NCBI GenBank assembly: GCA_050250795.1
Contig: JBFWNZ010000059.1
Location: 1-14,521 of the forward strand
DNA length: 14,521 nt
Source: JBFWNZ01 sp050250795
GTDB lineage: Bacteria > Pseudomonadota > Alphaproteobacteria > UBA8366
Reading direction: 5' to 3'
Shown here: positions 6,749 through 12,862 of the stretch, one piece after another
How positions within the stretch are numbered: position 1 is the first letter of the stretch
How the letters are laid out: every line of letters starts with the position of its first letter
The notes under the pieces: generated by a model
Seen by the model: only the letters and a program-made list of their open reading frames with translations
What the model was told of the DNA's origin: nothing
The model's database searches: none
Position numbers and translations under genes: made by a program

Positions 6749-6827
6749 AGGCTCCCTGCGCCGGCATGACCCGGATCAGGTTCGATGGGTGTGATCTCAG
6801 CCGGATTTCCGCCGGCACCCCAGCCCT
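6749..6827 (-). promoter_or_regulatory. TPP riboswitch (THI element) controlling thiOSG
   Basis: Read on the minus strand, the leader contains the thi-box in order: GGGGTGCC, a P3 hairpin (CCGG, CGGAAAT loop, CCGG), the invariant CTGAGA, ACACCC, GAACCTGATCCGGGT, CATGCCGGC, and the terminal GCAGGGA. P1 can form between GGGCT (6822-6826) and AGCCT (6749-6753). The thiO Shine-Dalgarno GGGAG (6752-6756) is part of the terminal GCAGGGA and P1, and the ATG follows after seven bases. No terminator hairpin with a U tract separates aptamer and gene. Control is therefore inferred to be translational, with ligand-bound RNA hiding the ribosome binding site. Confidence 0.95.
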
Positions 6828-6848
6828 GACGTCAAAGCTTGGCGAGAG

Positions 6849-6876
6849 ACTATCGCGCCCGGCGCGCCGATTTCAA
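6849..6876 (-). promoter_or_regulatory. Predicted sigma-70-type promoter of the thi operon
   Basis: On the minus strand TTGAAA (6871-6876; 5 of 6 matches to TTGACA) is separated by 16 bases from GATAGT (6849-6854; 4 of 6 matches to TATAAT). Transcription would begin near 6841-6843, about 15 bases before the P1 helix of the TPP aptamer, a sensible distance. The position supports it more than the scores do. Confidence 0.45.
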
Positions 6877-6924
6877 CCAGCGGGCGGAACGCCCCTACTT
6901 CGAGGTCATGGTCCAGACGCCGTC

Positions 6925-9195
6925 TCAGCCGGCGGGCGGCGGGTCGGCGCGGAAATGCAGGCAGCGCTGGACGTACATCTGCGCGCATTTGTCGCCCGGG
7001 TTGATGCCCAGAACGCTCTCGAACGAATCGATGGCGTCGTCCCAGCGCTGGTTCTGATAGGCCTCCACCGCATCGCGGAAGCGGCCCAGCGCCTCGCCCA
7101 GGTTCGGATAGCTGTCGGCGGTGTGGTAGTCGAGGATCTCGAAGACGCCGACCGGCTCGGTCTTGCCCTTCACGATCACCTTGTCGACCTGACGCGCCCG
7201 ATAGGTGCCGCGCAGCTTGTCGAAGGTGTTCTCGCTGATCAGGATGCGGGCGCCATACTGCTTGCAGGCCGATTCCAGCCGGGCGGCGAGGTTCACGCCA
7301 TCGCCGATGATGGTGTAGTCCATCCGCTTGGGCGAGCCGATATTGCCGGACACGACGGTATCGGTATTGAGGCCGATGCCCATGTCGATCTGGCGCTTGC
7401 CCTGGTCCGCACGCTGTTTGTTCCAGGTGAACAGATCGCTGATCATGGCGATGGCGGCGCGCACCGCGCGGTCCTCGTCGTCGGGGCGCGCGATGGGGAT
7501 GCCGAACACCGCCATGATCGCGTCGCCGATGAACTTGTCCAGCATGCCGTCCTCGCGCTGCAGCGCGTCGACCATGATGGTGAAATACTCGTTCAGCAGG
7601 CTGACCGTGCCCTGCGGCCCCAGTTCTTCGGTCAGCGTGGTGAAGGCGCGGATGTCGGAGAACAGCACCGTGCCGACGAGGCTCTTGCCGCCCAGCACTT
7701 CCTCGCCGCCGGCCAGAAGCTGGTCGGCGATGCCGGGGTCCATGTAGCGCGCCATGGTGGATTTCATGCGCTTTTCGGTGCTGATGTCCTCGATCATCAG
7801 CATCGAGCCCAGTTTCTTGCCTTCGGCCGTGATCAGGGGAAGCGCCGTCAGGTTGGTCGAGACCTTTGCGCCGACCACCTCCAGTTCCGCATCGACGGAA
7901 ATGTCGGATTCCTGGGTGTCGACGACGCGGTGGACCTTGTCCATCACCCAGGCATTCGGCCCGGCGAAATATTCCGCCGCCGGGCGGCCCACGATGTCGT
8001 TGGCGCGGACGCGCAGGATGCGAAGGCCTGAGGCGTTGCAGGTGACGATCTTGCCGTCCTCGTCGATGGTGATGACGCCGTTCGACATGCTTTGCAGCAT
8101 GCTCTCGTTGTAGTTCTTCATGTTCTGCACGTCGGCGAACAGCTTGGCGTTCTCCAGCGCGATCGACACCTGCGCGGTGAACGCCTTGAGGCGCGATTCG
8201 TCCTCGTCGGAGAACGGGCCGCCGCGCTTGTTCAGCACCTGGGTCACGCCGATGCACTTGCCGTCCTTGTTCACCACCGGCACGCACAGGATCGAGCGGG
8301 TGAAATAGCCGGTCTGCTTGTCGAAGGCCGGGTTGAAGCGCAGATCGGCATAGGCGTAGGGGATATTCACCGACTGGCCCGAGGTGAACACCGCCCCGGC
8401 GATGCCGAGATGGTTGGGGAAGCGGATCTGCGTCGTCTCCAGCCCGGCGCCGACTTCGGACCAGAGCTGCGAGGTCTTCTCGTCGTTGAGGAACAGGGTG
8501 GAGCGGTCGGCGTTCAGCATCCGCGCCGCCTCGCCCATCACGCGCTTGAGCAGCGAGCGCAGGTCGATGTCGGATGTGACGTCGGCGACCAGGTCCAGGA
8601 ACTCCAGCTCCTGCTCGCGGCTTTTCTTCATCCGCTCGACGAACTGCGTGCTCTGCAGCGCGACGGCGGCCTGGCTGCTCATCGCCTCGAGTAGGTCGAG
8701 GTCGTCCTGGGTAAAGCGCCCCTCCTGCTTGTTCAGCGCCTGGATGACGCCGATCACCTCGCCGCGGACGGTGCGGACGGGCGCGCAGAGGATGGAGCGT
8801 GTGATGAAGCCGGTCTGGTCGTCGATGCTGCGGTCGAAGCGCGGATCGGCATAGGCATCGTGGATGATGGTGCCTTCGTTGGCATTGTAGACATGCCCGG
8901 CGATGCCGCTGGTATTGAGGATGCGGATTTCGCGATGGTGGTTGCCCAGCGCGATGCGCGAATACAGCTCGTTGGTTTCCGGGTCGTTGAGGAAGAGGCT
9001 GCCGCGCTCCGCGCCGACCTCCCAGGTGGTCATTTCGACCAGGGTGGCCAGCACTTCCTCCAGGGATTCGAGGCCCGCGACCTTGCGCGAGATGTTGAGC
9101 AGCACCTCGGCCTGGCGCAACCGCCGCATATCCTCGTCGTTGACGCCGACCCCGACCTCGCGGATCGTCGGCCGCGCCCGGTCAATCGCCCGCAT
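6925..9195 (-). CDS. GAF-GAF-PAS class III adenylate cyclase
   Basis: A 756-residue cytosolic cyclase converting ATP to cAMP. Two GAF domains lie at about 44-186 and 212-355, a PAS domain at about 363-475, the class III catalytic domain at about 505-690, and a short TPR-like tail with a YVQRC end at 697-750. No membrane segment is seen. Metal-binding Asp514 (FSDIRAFT) and Asp558 (FIGDAIMAVFG), adenine-specifying Lys554 and Asp626 (RMDYT), and transition-state Asn635 and Arg639 (GDGVNLAAR) are all present, so activity on ATP is expected. GAF2 has the complete NK-x(n)-F-x3-DE motif (322-333) associated with cyclic-nucleotide-binding GAF domains; GAF1 has N155, K156, F161 and D165 but Leu for the final Glu. 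The ATG at 9195 follows GAGGAGCAAGG and overlaps the coiled-coil gene by 14 bases. A start 24 codons upstream would add an Arg-rich stretch from the other gene's frame and was not chosen. Confidence 0.93.
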   Translation of the reverse strand: MRAIDRARPTIREVGVGVNDEDMRRLRQAEVLLNISRKVAGLESLEEVLATLVEMTTWEVGAERGSLFLNDPETNELYSRIALGNHHREIRILNTSGIAGHVYNANEGTIIHDAYADPRFDRSIDDQTGFITRSILCAPVRTVRGEVIGVIQALNKQEGRFTQDDLDLLEAMSSQAAVALQSTQFVERMKKSREQELEFLDLVADVTSDIDLRSLLKRVMGEAARMLNADRSTLFLNDEKTSQLWSEVGAGLETTQIRFPNHLGIAGAVFTSGQSVNIPYAYADLRFNPAFDKQTGYFTRSILCVPVVNKDGKCIGVTQVLNKRGGPFSDEDESRLKAFTAQVSIALENAKLFADVQNMKNYNESMLQSMSNGVITIDEDGKIVTCNASGLRILRVRANDIVGRPAAEYFAGPNAWVMDKVHRVVDTQESDISVDAELEVVGAKVSTNLTALPLITAEGKKLGSMLMIEDISTEKRMKSTMARYMDPGIADQLLAGGEEVLGGKSLVGTVLFSDIRAFTTLTEELGPQGTVSLLNEYFTIMVDALQREDGMLDKFIGDAIMAVFGIPIARPDDEDRAVRAAIAMISDLFTWNKQRADQGKRQIDMGIGLNTDTVVSGNIGSPKRMDYTIIGDGVNLAARLESACKQYGARILISENTFDKLRGTYRARQVDKVIVKGKTEPVGVFEILDYHTADSYPNLGEALGRFRDAVEAYQNQRWDDAIDSFESVLGINPGDKCAQMYVQRCLHFRADPPPAG

Positions 9196-9649
9196 GGCCC
9201 TTGCTCCTCGCCGCTTCCAGGCCATCGCGCAGGGCCTGGATCGTCTCATGCAACTGGGCCCGCTCATCGCGTGCGTTGCGATCCTGGACCTGCAGCTTTT
9301 CCTGGAATCCGGTACTGATCTCGGTGGTGCGGTCGCGCATGGCCTGGACGGTGTCGCGCAGTTGCGCGATCTCGCCGTTTGCGGTGACGAGGGCGCTCTG
9401 GATGGCCTCCGCGCGCTCGATACGCACCCGCTCCAGCTCGTCGCGCAGCGCGCGAACCGTCTCTTTCAACTGTGCGATTTCGCCATTGGCGACGGCGACC
9501 GCTTCCTGGACGGCCTGCTGTTTCTCGATGCGGACGGCTTCAAGCTCGTCGCGCATGGCGGTAATGGTGTCGCGCAGATGCCGGTTTTCGGTCTGCGCGA
9601 GATACAGCGCATCGGCGCCCGGCTGCGATTTGCCGGCCGTCGCGCTCAT
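9182..9649 (-). CDS. Small coiled-coil protein of 36-residue repeats, coupled to the adenylate cyclase
   Basis: A 155-residue protein of no family I recognise. After a 24-residue N-terminus without signal peptide it consists of three full 36-residue repeats and a 23-residue partial one. Repeats begin with L-x-x-T-(I/V)-x-A-(M/L)-R-D, and the first two end in A-N-G-E-I-A-Q. Apolar residues at repeat positions 1, 5, 8, 12, 15, 23, 26, 30 and 34 (with 19 charged in repeats 1-2 and Phe in repeat 3) give the spacing of a long coiled coil, so it is probably a cytosolic rod-like oligomer. It is the first gene of the unit, and its stop lies 14 bases inside the cyclase gene, implying coupled translation and a related job, perhaps scaffolding or controlling the cyclase. 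That role is inference. The ATG at 9649 has only a weak CCAGG upstream. Confidence 0.8.
   Translation of the reverse strand: MSATAGKSQPGADALYLAQTENRHLRDTITAMRDELEAVRIEKQQAVQEAVAVANGEIAQLKETVRALRDELERVRIERAEAIQSALVTANGEIAQLRDTVQAMRDRTTEISTGFQEKLQVQDRNARDERAQLHETIQALRDGLEAARSKGHAGD
9185..9577 (-). repeat. Tandem 108-base coding repeats (36 residues, about 3.6 copies)
   Basis: Four consecutive units within the coiled-coil gene: 9470-9577, 9362-9469, 9254-9361, and a partial unit at 9185-9253. Spacing is exact at 108 bases with no insertions. The first two units are very similar in protein but differ at many synonymous bases, so the duplication is old and the protein sequence has been selected. 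The third unit diverges in its second half. Confidence 0.85.
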
Positions 9650-9815
9650 CCTGGAAACCCGGGTGCGGCCAGATTCCGCCGACCGTCGCGATTGTCGTCC
9701 ATGCCCCCAGCCCCGATCCGGCCCGCAGGCCAGTCGGACTCATTGTCGCACCAAACAGAACCTTAGCCTAGTCATGCGCTTGCGCGGTCGCGGTACGCGG
9801 CGGCACACTGCGGCA

Positions 9816-10397
9816 ATGGACAGTAACGATACCGGCGCCGTTGCCGCAGCCGTGCTCGATTTCTGGTTCGGATCGCCGGAGGGGCCGGAGTTCGGGCGTC
9901 CGCGGGCTGTCTGGTTTCGGCGCGACCCCGGTTTCGATGCGGAAATCCGGAGCCGGTTTCTGGCCGATCACGAGCTGGCGGCCGCGGGGGTTTATGACGG
10001 GCTGGCGGCGACGCCGCGGGGCGCGCTGGCATTGATCCTGATGCTCGACCAGTTTCCGCGCAATCTGTTCAGGGGGGCTGCCCGTGCCTTTGCCTGCGAT
10101 CCGGCGGCCCGGGCGGTGGCGGCTCGGACGGTCGATTCGGGCTGGGACCGGGACATGCGGCCCGTGGAGCGGCTGTTCGCGTATCTTCCCTTCGAGCACA
10201 GCGAAGATTTGGCCGACCAGGATCGCTGCGTCGATCTGATGGGGACGCTGGGCGACGCGGAATGGACGCGCTATGCCGAGCGTCATCGCGAGATTATCCG
10301 GCGTTTCGGCCGGTTTCCCCATCGCAATGCGGCGCTCGGCCGCGAAACGACAGCGGCCGAGCGCGCATTTCTCAAGGAGCCGAACTCGTCCTTCTAG
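9816..10397 (+). CDS. DUF924 family protein
   Basis: A 193-residue protein of the DUF924 family (all-helical, TPR-like fold; biochemical function unknown). The match is good across the length: LDFWFG (14-19), VWFRRDPGFD, GALALILMLDQFPRNLFRG (69-87), the AFACDPAA segment, LPFEHSED (124-131), and RFGRFPHRNAALGR (163-176) followed by FLKEP near the end. The strongly conserved aromatic, Arg and His residues suggest a binding or catalytic site, but none has an assigned chemistry. The ATG at 9816 gives the usual family length; an in-frame ATG at 9774 would add 14 Arg-rich residues, and neither has a convincing ribosome binding site. It is divergent from the coiled-coil/cyclase unit and converges on the lipoprotein gene with a 12-base gap. 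Confidence 0.85.
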   Translation: MDSNDTGAVAAAVLDFWFGSPEGPEFGRPRAVWFRRDPGFDAEIRSRFLADHELAAAGVYDGLAATPRGALALILMLDQFPRNLFRGAARAFACDPAARAVAARTVDSGWDRDMRPVERLFAYLPFEHSEDLADQDRCVDLMGTLGDAEWTRYAERHREIIRRFGRFPHRNAALGRETTAAERAFLKEPNSSF

Positions 10398-10411
10398 GGA
10401 CGGCCCGGCTC
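10377..10411. terminator. Candidate bidirectional terminator hairpin spanning both stop codons
   Basis: GAGCCG (10377-10382) pairs with CGGCTC (10406-10411), and within it CGTCC (10387-10391) pairs with GGACG (10398-10402) around a TTCTAG loop. The DUF924 stop TAG lies in the loop, and the first two bases of the convergent lipoprotein stop are in the outer stem. Neither side has a U tract. The position between convergent genes argues for a shared 3' end. Confidence 0.45.
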
Positions 10412-10883
10412 AGGAAACCACTTTCCAGCTTCCGTCGGGCTGGCGGCAGGCGACGCCGGTCGCCTGTTCGGTGCGGCCATCCACGGTCACGCTCTGCTTG
10501 AACTCGCGGCAATACTGGCCGTCGGCACTGGTACCGTCGCGGATCGGGGTGACGGACCCATAGTTGCCCGACTGCGGGTTATTCCAGGAGATGGTCTGTC
10601 CCACCGGCGCAGTCTGGGCCTGCTGGGCCGCCTGCTGCTGCTCCAGCCGGTCGGCGCGGTCGAGGCTCTTGCCGATCTCGCTGCCGATCAGACCGCCGGC
10701 CAGCACGCCGATGGCGGTCGCGGCCAGCTGCCCGGTGCCGGACCCGATCTGCGAACCCAGCAGGCCGCCCGCCGCCGCACCGCCCAGGGCGCCCACGGTC
10801 TGTTTGGTGCCATAGCCCTGCTGCTCGCAGGCGCCAAGGGTCAATGCCGCGATCGCTGCCGCGGCGATGGCCATGCGCTTCAT
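10410..10883 (-). CDS. Glycine-zipper outer-membrane lipoprotein, 17 kDa surface antigen type
   Basis: A 157-residue exported lipoprotein. A lipoprotein signal peptide with lipobox LGAC puts the lipidated Cys at residue 19. A glycine-zipper double segment follows at about 30-72 (VGALGGAAAGGLLGSQIG, then IGVLAGGLIGSEIGK), a Gln/Ala-rich linker at 78-92, and a C-terminal domain with Cys125 and Cys146 (YCREF, GVACRQPDGSW), matching the Rickettsia 17 kDa antigen/RT0821-Lpp0805 family. Such proteins sit in the outer membrane and are thought to have structural roles. The C-terminal Cys pair may form a disulfide in the periplasm (inference). The ATG at 10883 has a strong GGAGGAGAAAGG upstream. It converges with the DUF924 gene and is divergent from the crotonase gene. 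Confidence 0.88.
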   Translation of the reverse strand: MKRMAIAAAAIAALTLGACEQQGYGTKQTVGALGGAAAGGLLGSQIGSGTGQLAATAIGVLAGGLIGSEIGKSLDRADRLEQQQAAQQAQTAPVGQTISWNNPQSGNYGSVTPIRDGTSADGQYCREFKQSVTVDGRTEQATGVACRQPDGSWKVVS

Positions 10884-11080
10884 GCCTTTCTCCTCCTCCG
10901 GTGTGGAGCATCGGCCCCACAGGTCACGGGGGGTATAACGGGCGAGGCGGCAATCGGTTCGGGACCGGCTCGATATCGGGTGGGATTTTTCCGCTCATGC
11001 AGCCAGGACAGGGCAGCGGGCCGAGATTTCAATACCGCACCGCGGCACGCTTGTGCACGATGGCGCCACTATCCATCGGT

Positions 11081-11099
11081 TCCAAATCCACTCCAAATC
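11081..11099 (+). repeat. Two 8-base direct repeats one helical turn apart before the crotonase gene
   Basis: TCCAAATC occurs at 11081-11088 and 11092-11099, a period of 11 bases, ending 9 bases before the ATG at 11109. The 225-base divergent region 10884-11108 holds no other clear signal; I could not find a convincing -35/-10 pair for either gene. The repeats might be a regulator half-site pair or chance. Confidence 0.25.
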
Positions 11100-11108
11100 G
11101 GGGGAAAC

Positions 11109-11894
11109 ATGTCCAGCTACGAAACCATCCTGACCGAACGCGACGGCCCCAGCTACGTCATCACCCTCAACCGCCCCAAGCGCAAGAATGCCTTCAGCAA
11201 GCAGCTGATGGGCGAGGTGGTGGACGCCTGCAAGGAAGCCGAGCAGGACCCCTCGGTCACCGCCGTCATCATCACCGGCGGCAAGGAGTATTTCTCCGCC
11301 GGCGCCGACCTGAACGAGGCGATGCAGAACAAGACCGCCAAGCAGACCGTCGACTACATCGACAACTGGCTGCGGCTGAACCGCACCGTCGAGTATCTGC
11401 GCAAGCCGGTGATCGCCGCCATCGAGGGCTTCTGCCTGACCGGCGGCTGGGAGTTCGCGATGGCCTGCGACATCCGGATCGCGGTCAAGAACTCGACCTT
11501 CGCGCTGACCAGCGCGCGCATCGGCACGGTGCCGGGCGCCGGCGGCACGCAGCGCCTGCTGCGCCAGATCGGCACGAACCGCACGCTGGACGTGCTGTTC
11601 AAGGCCGACCCCATCGACGCCGAAGAGGCCTATCGCATCGGCGCCATCGAGTATCTGGTCGAGAACGGCCAGGCGATGGCCAAGGCGAAGGAGCTGGTCG
11701 CGATCTACGCCCAGCGCGCCCCGCTCAGCCTCGCTTACTGCAAGCGCGTGGTGCGCGGCGGCGCCCAGATGGACCAGGAATCCGCGCTGGAGTTCGAGCA
11801 GTTCGTGGTCGCCGCGATCTACAGCACCGAGGACAAGAACGAAGGCATCGGCGCGTTCCTGGAGAAGCGCAAGGCGGTGTTCAAGGGGCAGTAG
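11109..11894 (+). CDS. Enoyl-CoA hydratase/isomerase (crotonase) family protein
   Basis: A 261-residue crotonase-fold, CoA-ester-processing protein. Family blocks are NRPKRKNAFS (21-30), the oxyanion-hole segment YFSAGADL (61-68), KPVIAAIEGFCLTGGWEFA (99-117) and IGTVPGAGGTQRL (138-150), and the length is typical. Of the two catalytic glutamates of classical hydratases (rat Glu144 and Glu164), the first is kept as Glu115, while the place of the second is Ser135 in FALTSARIG. That makes ordinary 2-enoyl-CoA hydration uncertain; an isomerase or another crotonase activity is possible. The ATG at 11109 follows GGGGGAAAC; the frame stays open upstream, but the family N-terminus begins here. It stands alone, divergent from the lipoprotein gene, with a large stem-loop after its stop. 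The substrate is unknown. Confidence 0.88.
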   Translation: MSSYETILTERDGPSYVITLNRPKRKNAFSKQLMGEVVDACKEAEQDPSVTAVIITGGKEYFSAGADLNEAMQNKTAKQTVDYIDNWLRLNRTVEYLRKPVIAAIEGFCLTGGWEFAMACDIRIAVKNSTFALTSARIGTVPGAGGTQRLLRQIGTNRTLDVLFKADPIDAEEAYRIGAIEYLVENGQAMAKAKELVAIYAQRAPLSLAYCKRVVRGGAQMDQESALEFEQFVVAAIYSTEDKNEGIGAFLEKRKAVFKGQ

Positions 11895-11904
11895 GCCGCT
11901 GGTT

Positions 11905-11940
11905 CCAGGGCCGTCGGCAAGGTCGTGCCGCCGGCCCTGG
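11905..11940. terminator. Large stem-loop between convergent crotonase and LLM genes
   Basis: CCAGGGCCG (11905-11913) is the exact inverse of CGGCCCTGG (11932-11940). Inside, CGGCA (11915-11919) pairs with TGCCG (11926-11930), leaving a 6-base AGGTCG loop and one T/C mismatch, so 14 of 15 stem positions pair. It begins 11 bases after the crotonase stop and ends 11 bases from the LLM stop, the expected position for a bidirectional terminator. No U tract follows on either strand. Confidence 0.65.
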
Positions 11941-11951
11941 ATGGCCGTATC

Positions 11952-12833
11952 CTAGAGCGTCGGCCACGCCGCCTTGAACTGGCGCAGCACTTCAAGATGC
12001 GCCTTGGGGTCGGTGAGGCCGGCCTTCATCGTCCGCACCGTCACGTGGCTGGCGCCCAGCTGACGCCAGGATTCGGCCTCGGCGACCCATTGGTCGGGCG
12101 TCTTGTCGGCGGTGCGCAAGGTGCCGTCCAGGCCGACCGAGGCGGGGTCTCGGTCGGCTTCGGCAGCGGCCTGGCGGAAGATCGCGACGTCGCGGCGGGT
12201 CTCCTCGTCCAGCCCGCCGAAGAACGGGTTGGCGTACCAGCCATCACCCAGCCGCGCGGCGCGGCGGATCGCCGGGGGCGCGAAGGCGCCGAACCAGACC
12301 GGGATCGGCCGCTGCACCGGTAAGGGGTTGATGCCGGCATCGTCGATGCGGTGCCACTGGCCCTCGAAGGTCACGCGGTCCTGGGTCCACAGCGCGCGCA
12401 TCAGCGCGATCTGCTCCTCCATCCGCGGCCCGCGGTTCTTGAAGTCCTGGTTCAGCGCCTTAAACTCGACCTCGTTCCAGCCCACGCCGACGCCGAGGCG
12501 GATGCGGCCCTTGGTCAGGATGTCCAGCTCGGCCGCCTGCTTGGCGACCAGCACGGCCGGGCGCTGCGGCAGGATCAGGATGGCGGTGGCGAGCTGGATG
12601 CGCGCCGTGCAGGCCGCGAGGAAGCCGAACAGCACCAGCGGCTCGTGGAACATGTTCTTCAGCGAGTAGTAGGTCTGCCACTCCTCGGCGTCCGGCTGGG
12701 CCGGTTCCTGAAGCACATGGTCGATCATCGTCAGGTGATGGAAGCCCATCTCCTCCACCGCCTGGGCATAGTCGCGGATGACGGCCGGATCGGTACCGAT
12801 CTCGGTGGTGGGGAAGGCGACGCCGACACGCAT
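11952..12833 (-). CDS. LLM-class (luciferase-like) flavin/F420-dependent oxidoreductase, first of a pair
   Basis: A 293-residue TIM-barrel oxidoreductase of the bacterial luciferase superfamily. The residues MRVGVAFPTTEIGTDP at the N-terminus, GRIRLGVGVGWNEVEF (109-124), FEGQWH, PLPVQRPIPVWFGA (170-183) and AARLGDGWYANP resemble the subgroup usually annotated as F420-dependent (TIGR03619-like). The cofactor could equally be reduced FMN, and the sequence does not settle this. The start at 12833 follows AAAGGA; the frame is open further upstream, but those codons lie in the neighbouring gene. It is 29 bases downstream of the second LLM gene on the same strand, and the two probably form one operon. 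The substrate is unknown. Confidence 0.88.
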   Translation of the reverse strand: MRVGVAFPTTEIGTDPAVIRDYAQAVEEMGFHHLTMIDHVLQEPAQPDAEEWQTYYSLKNMFHEPLVLFGFLAACTARIQLATAILILPQRPAVLVAKQAAELDILTKGRIRLGVGVGWNEVEFKALNQDFKNRGPRMEEQIALMRALWTQDRVTFEGQWHRIDDAGINPLPVQRPIPVWFGAFAPPAIRRAARLGDGWYANPFFGGLDEETRRDVAIFRQAAAEADRDPASVGLDGTLRTADKTPDQWVAEAESWRQLGASHVTVRTMKAGLTDPKAHLEVLRQFKAAWPTL

Positions 12834-12862
12834 GTGCAGTCCTTTCAGTTTCGCTCTGTCAG

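Noticed and set aside
6882..6894. GGGCG-GAA-CGCCC hairpin as a terminator of the cyclase operon
   Set aside because: The stem is only five pairs with a triloop, there is no U tract, and such short palindromes are common in this DNA. It may still contribute, but I cannot support it.
5662..8031. Plus-strand open frame of 789 codons running opposite thiO, the riboswitch and the cyclase gene
   Set aside because: It is antisense to genes with clear catalytic motifs, crosses a riboswitch, and has a His/Arg/Gly/Asp-rich composition with no domain. Long antisense frames are expected at this GC content.
6797..8287. Minus-strand open frame of 496 codons within the cyclase gene, extending into the riboswitch
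   Set aside because: It is out of frame with the cyclase catalytic domain and PAS domain, and its composition is that of a frame-shifted GC-rich gene.
9196..9267. Upstream in-frame start adding 24 residues to the cyclase
   Set aside because: The added stretch is Arg/Met-rich, overlaps the coiled-coil coding region by a further 72 bases, and lacks the good ribosome binding site found before the ATG at 9195.
9650..9815. Promoters for the divergent coiled-coil/cyclase unit and the DUF924 gene
   Set aside because: TTGTCG near 9744 has no good -10 at 16-18 bases, and nothing convincing is seen on the other strand, so no promoter is called in this 166-base region.
10844..11977. Plus-strand open frame of 377 codons overlapping the crotonase gene in another frame
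   Set aside because: The crotonase frame has all family motifs; this one is Arg/Gly/His-rich and passes through the stem-loop after the stop.
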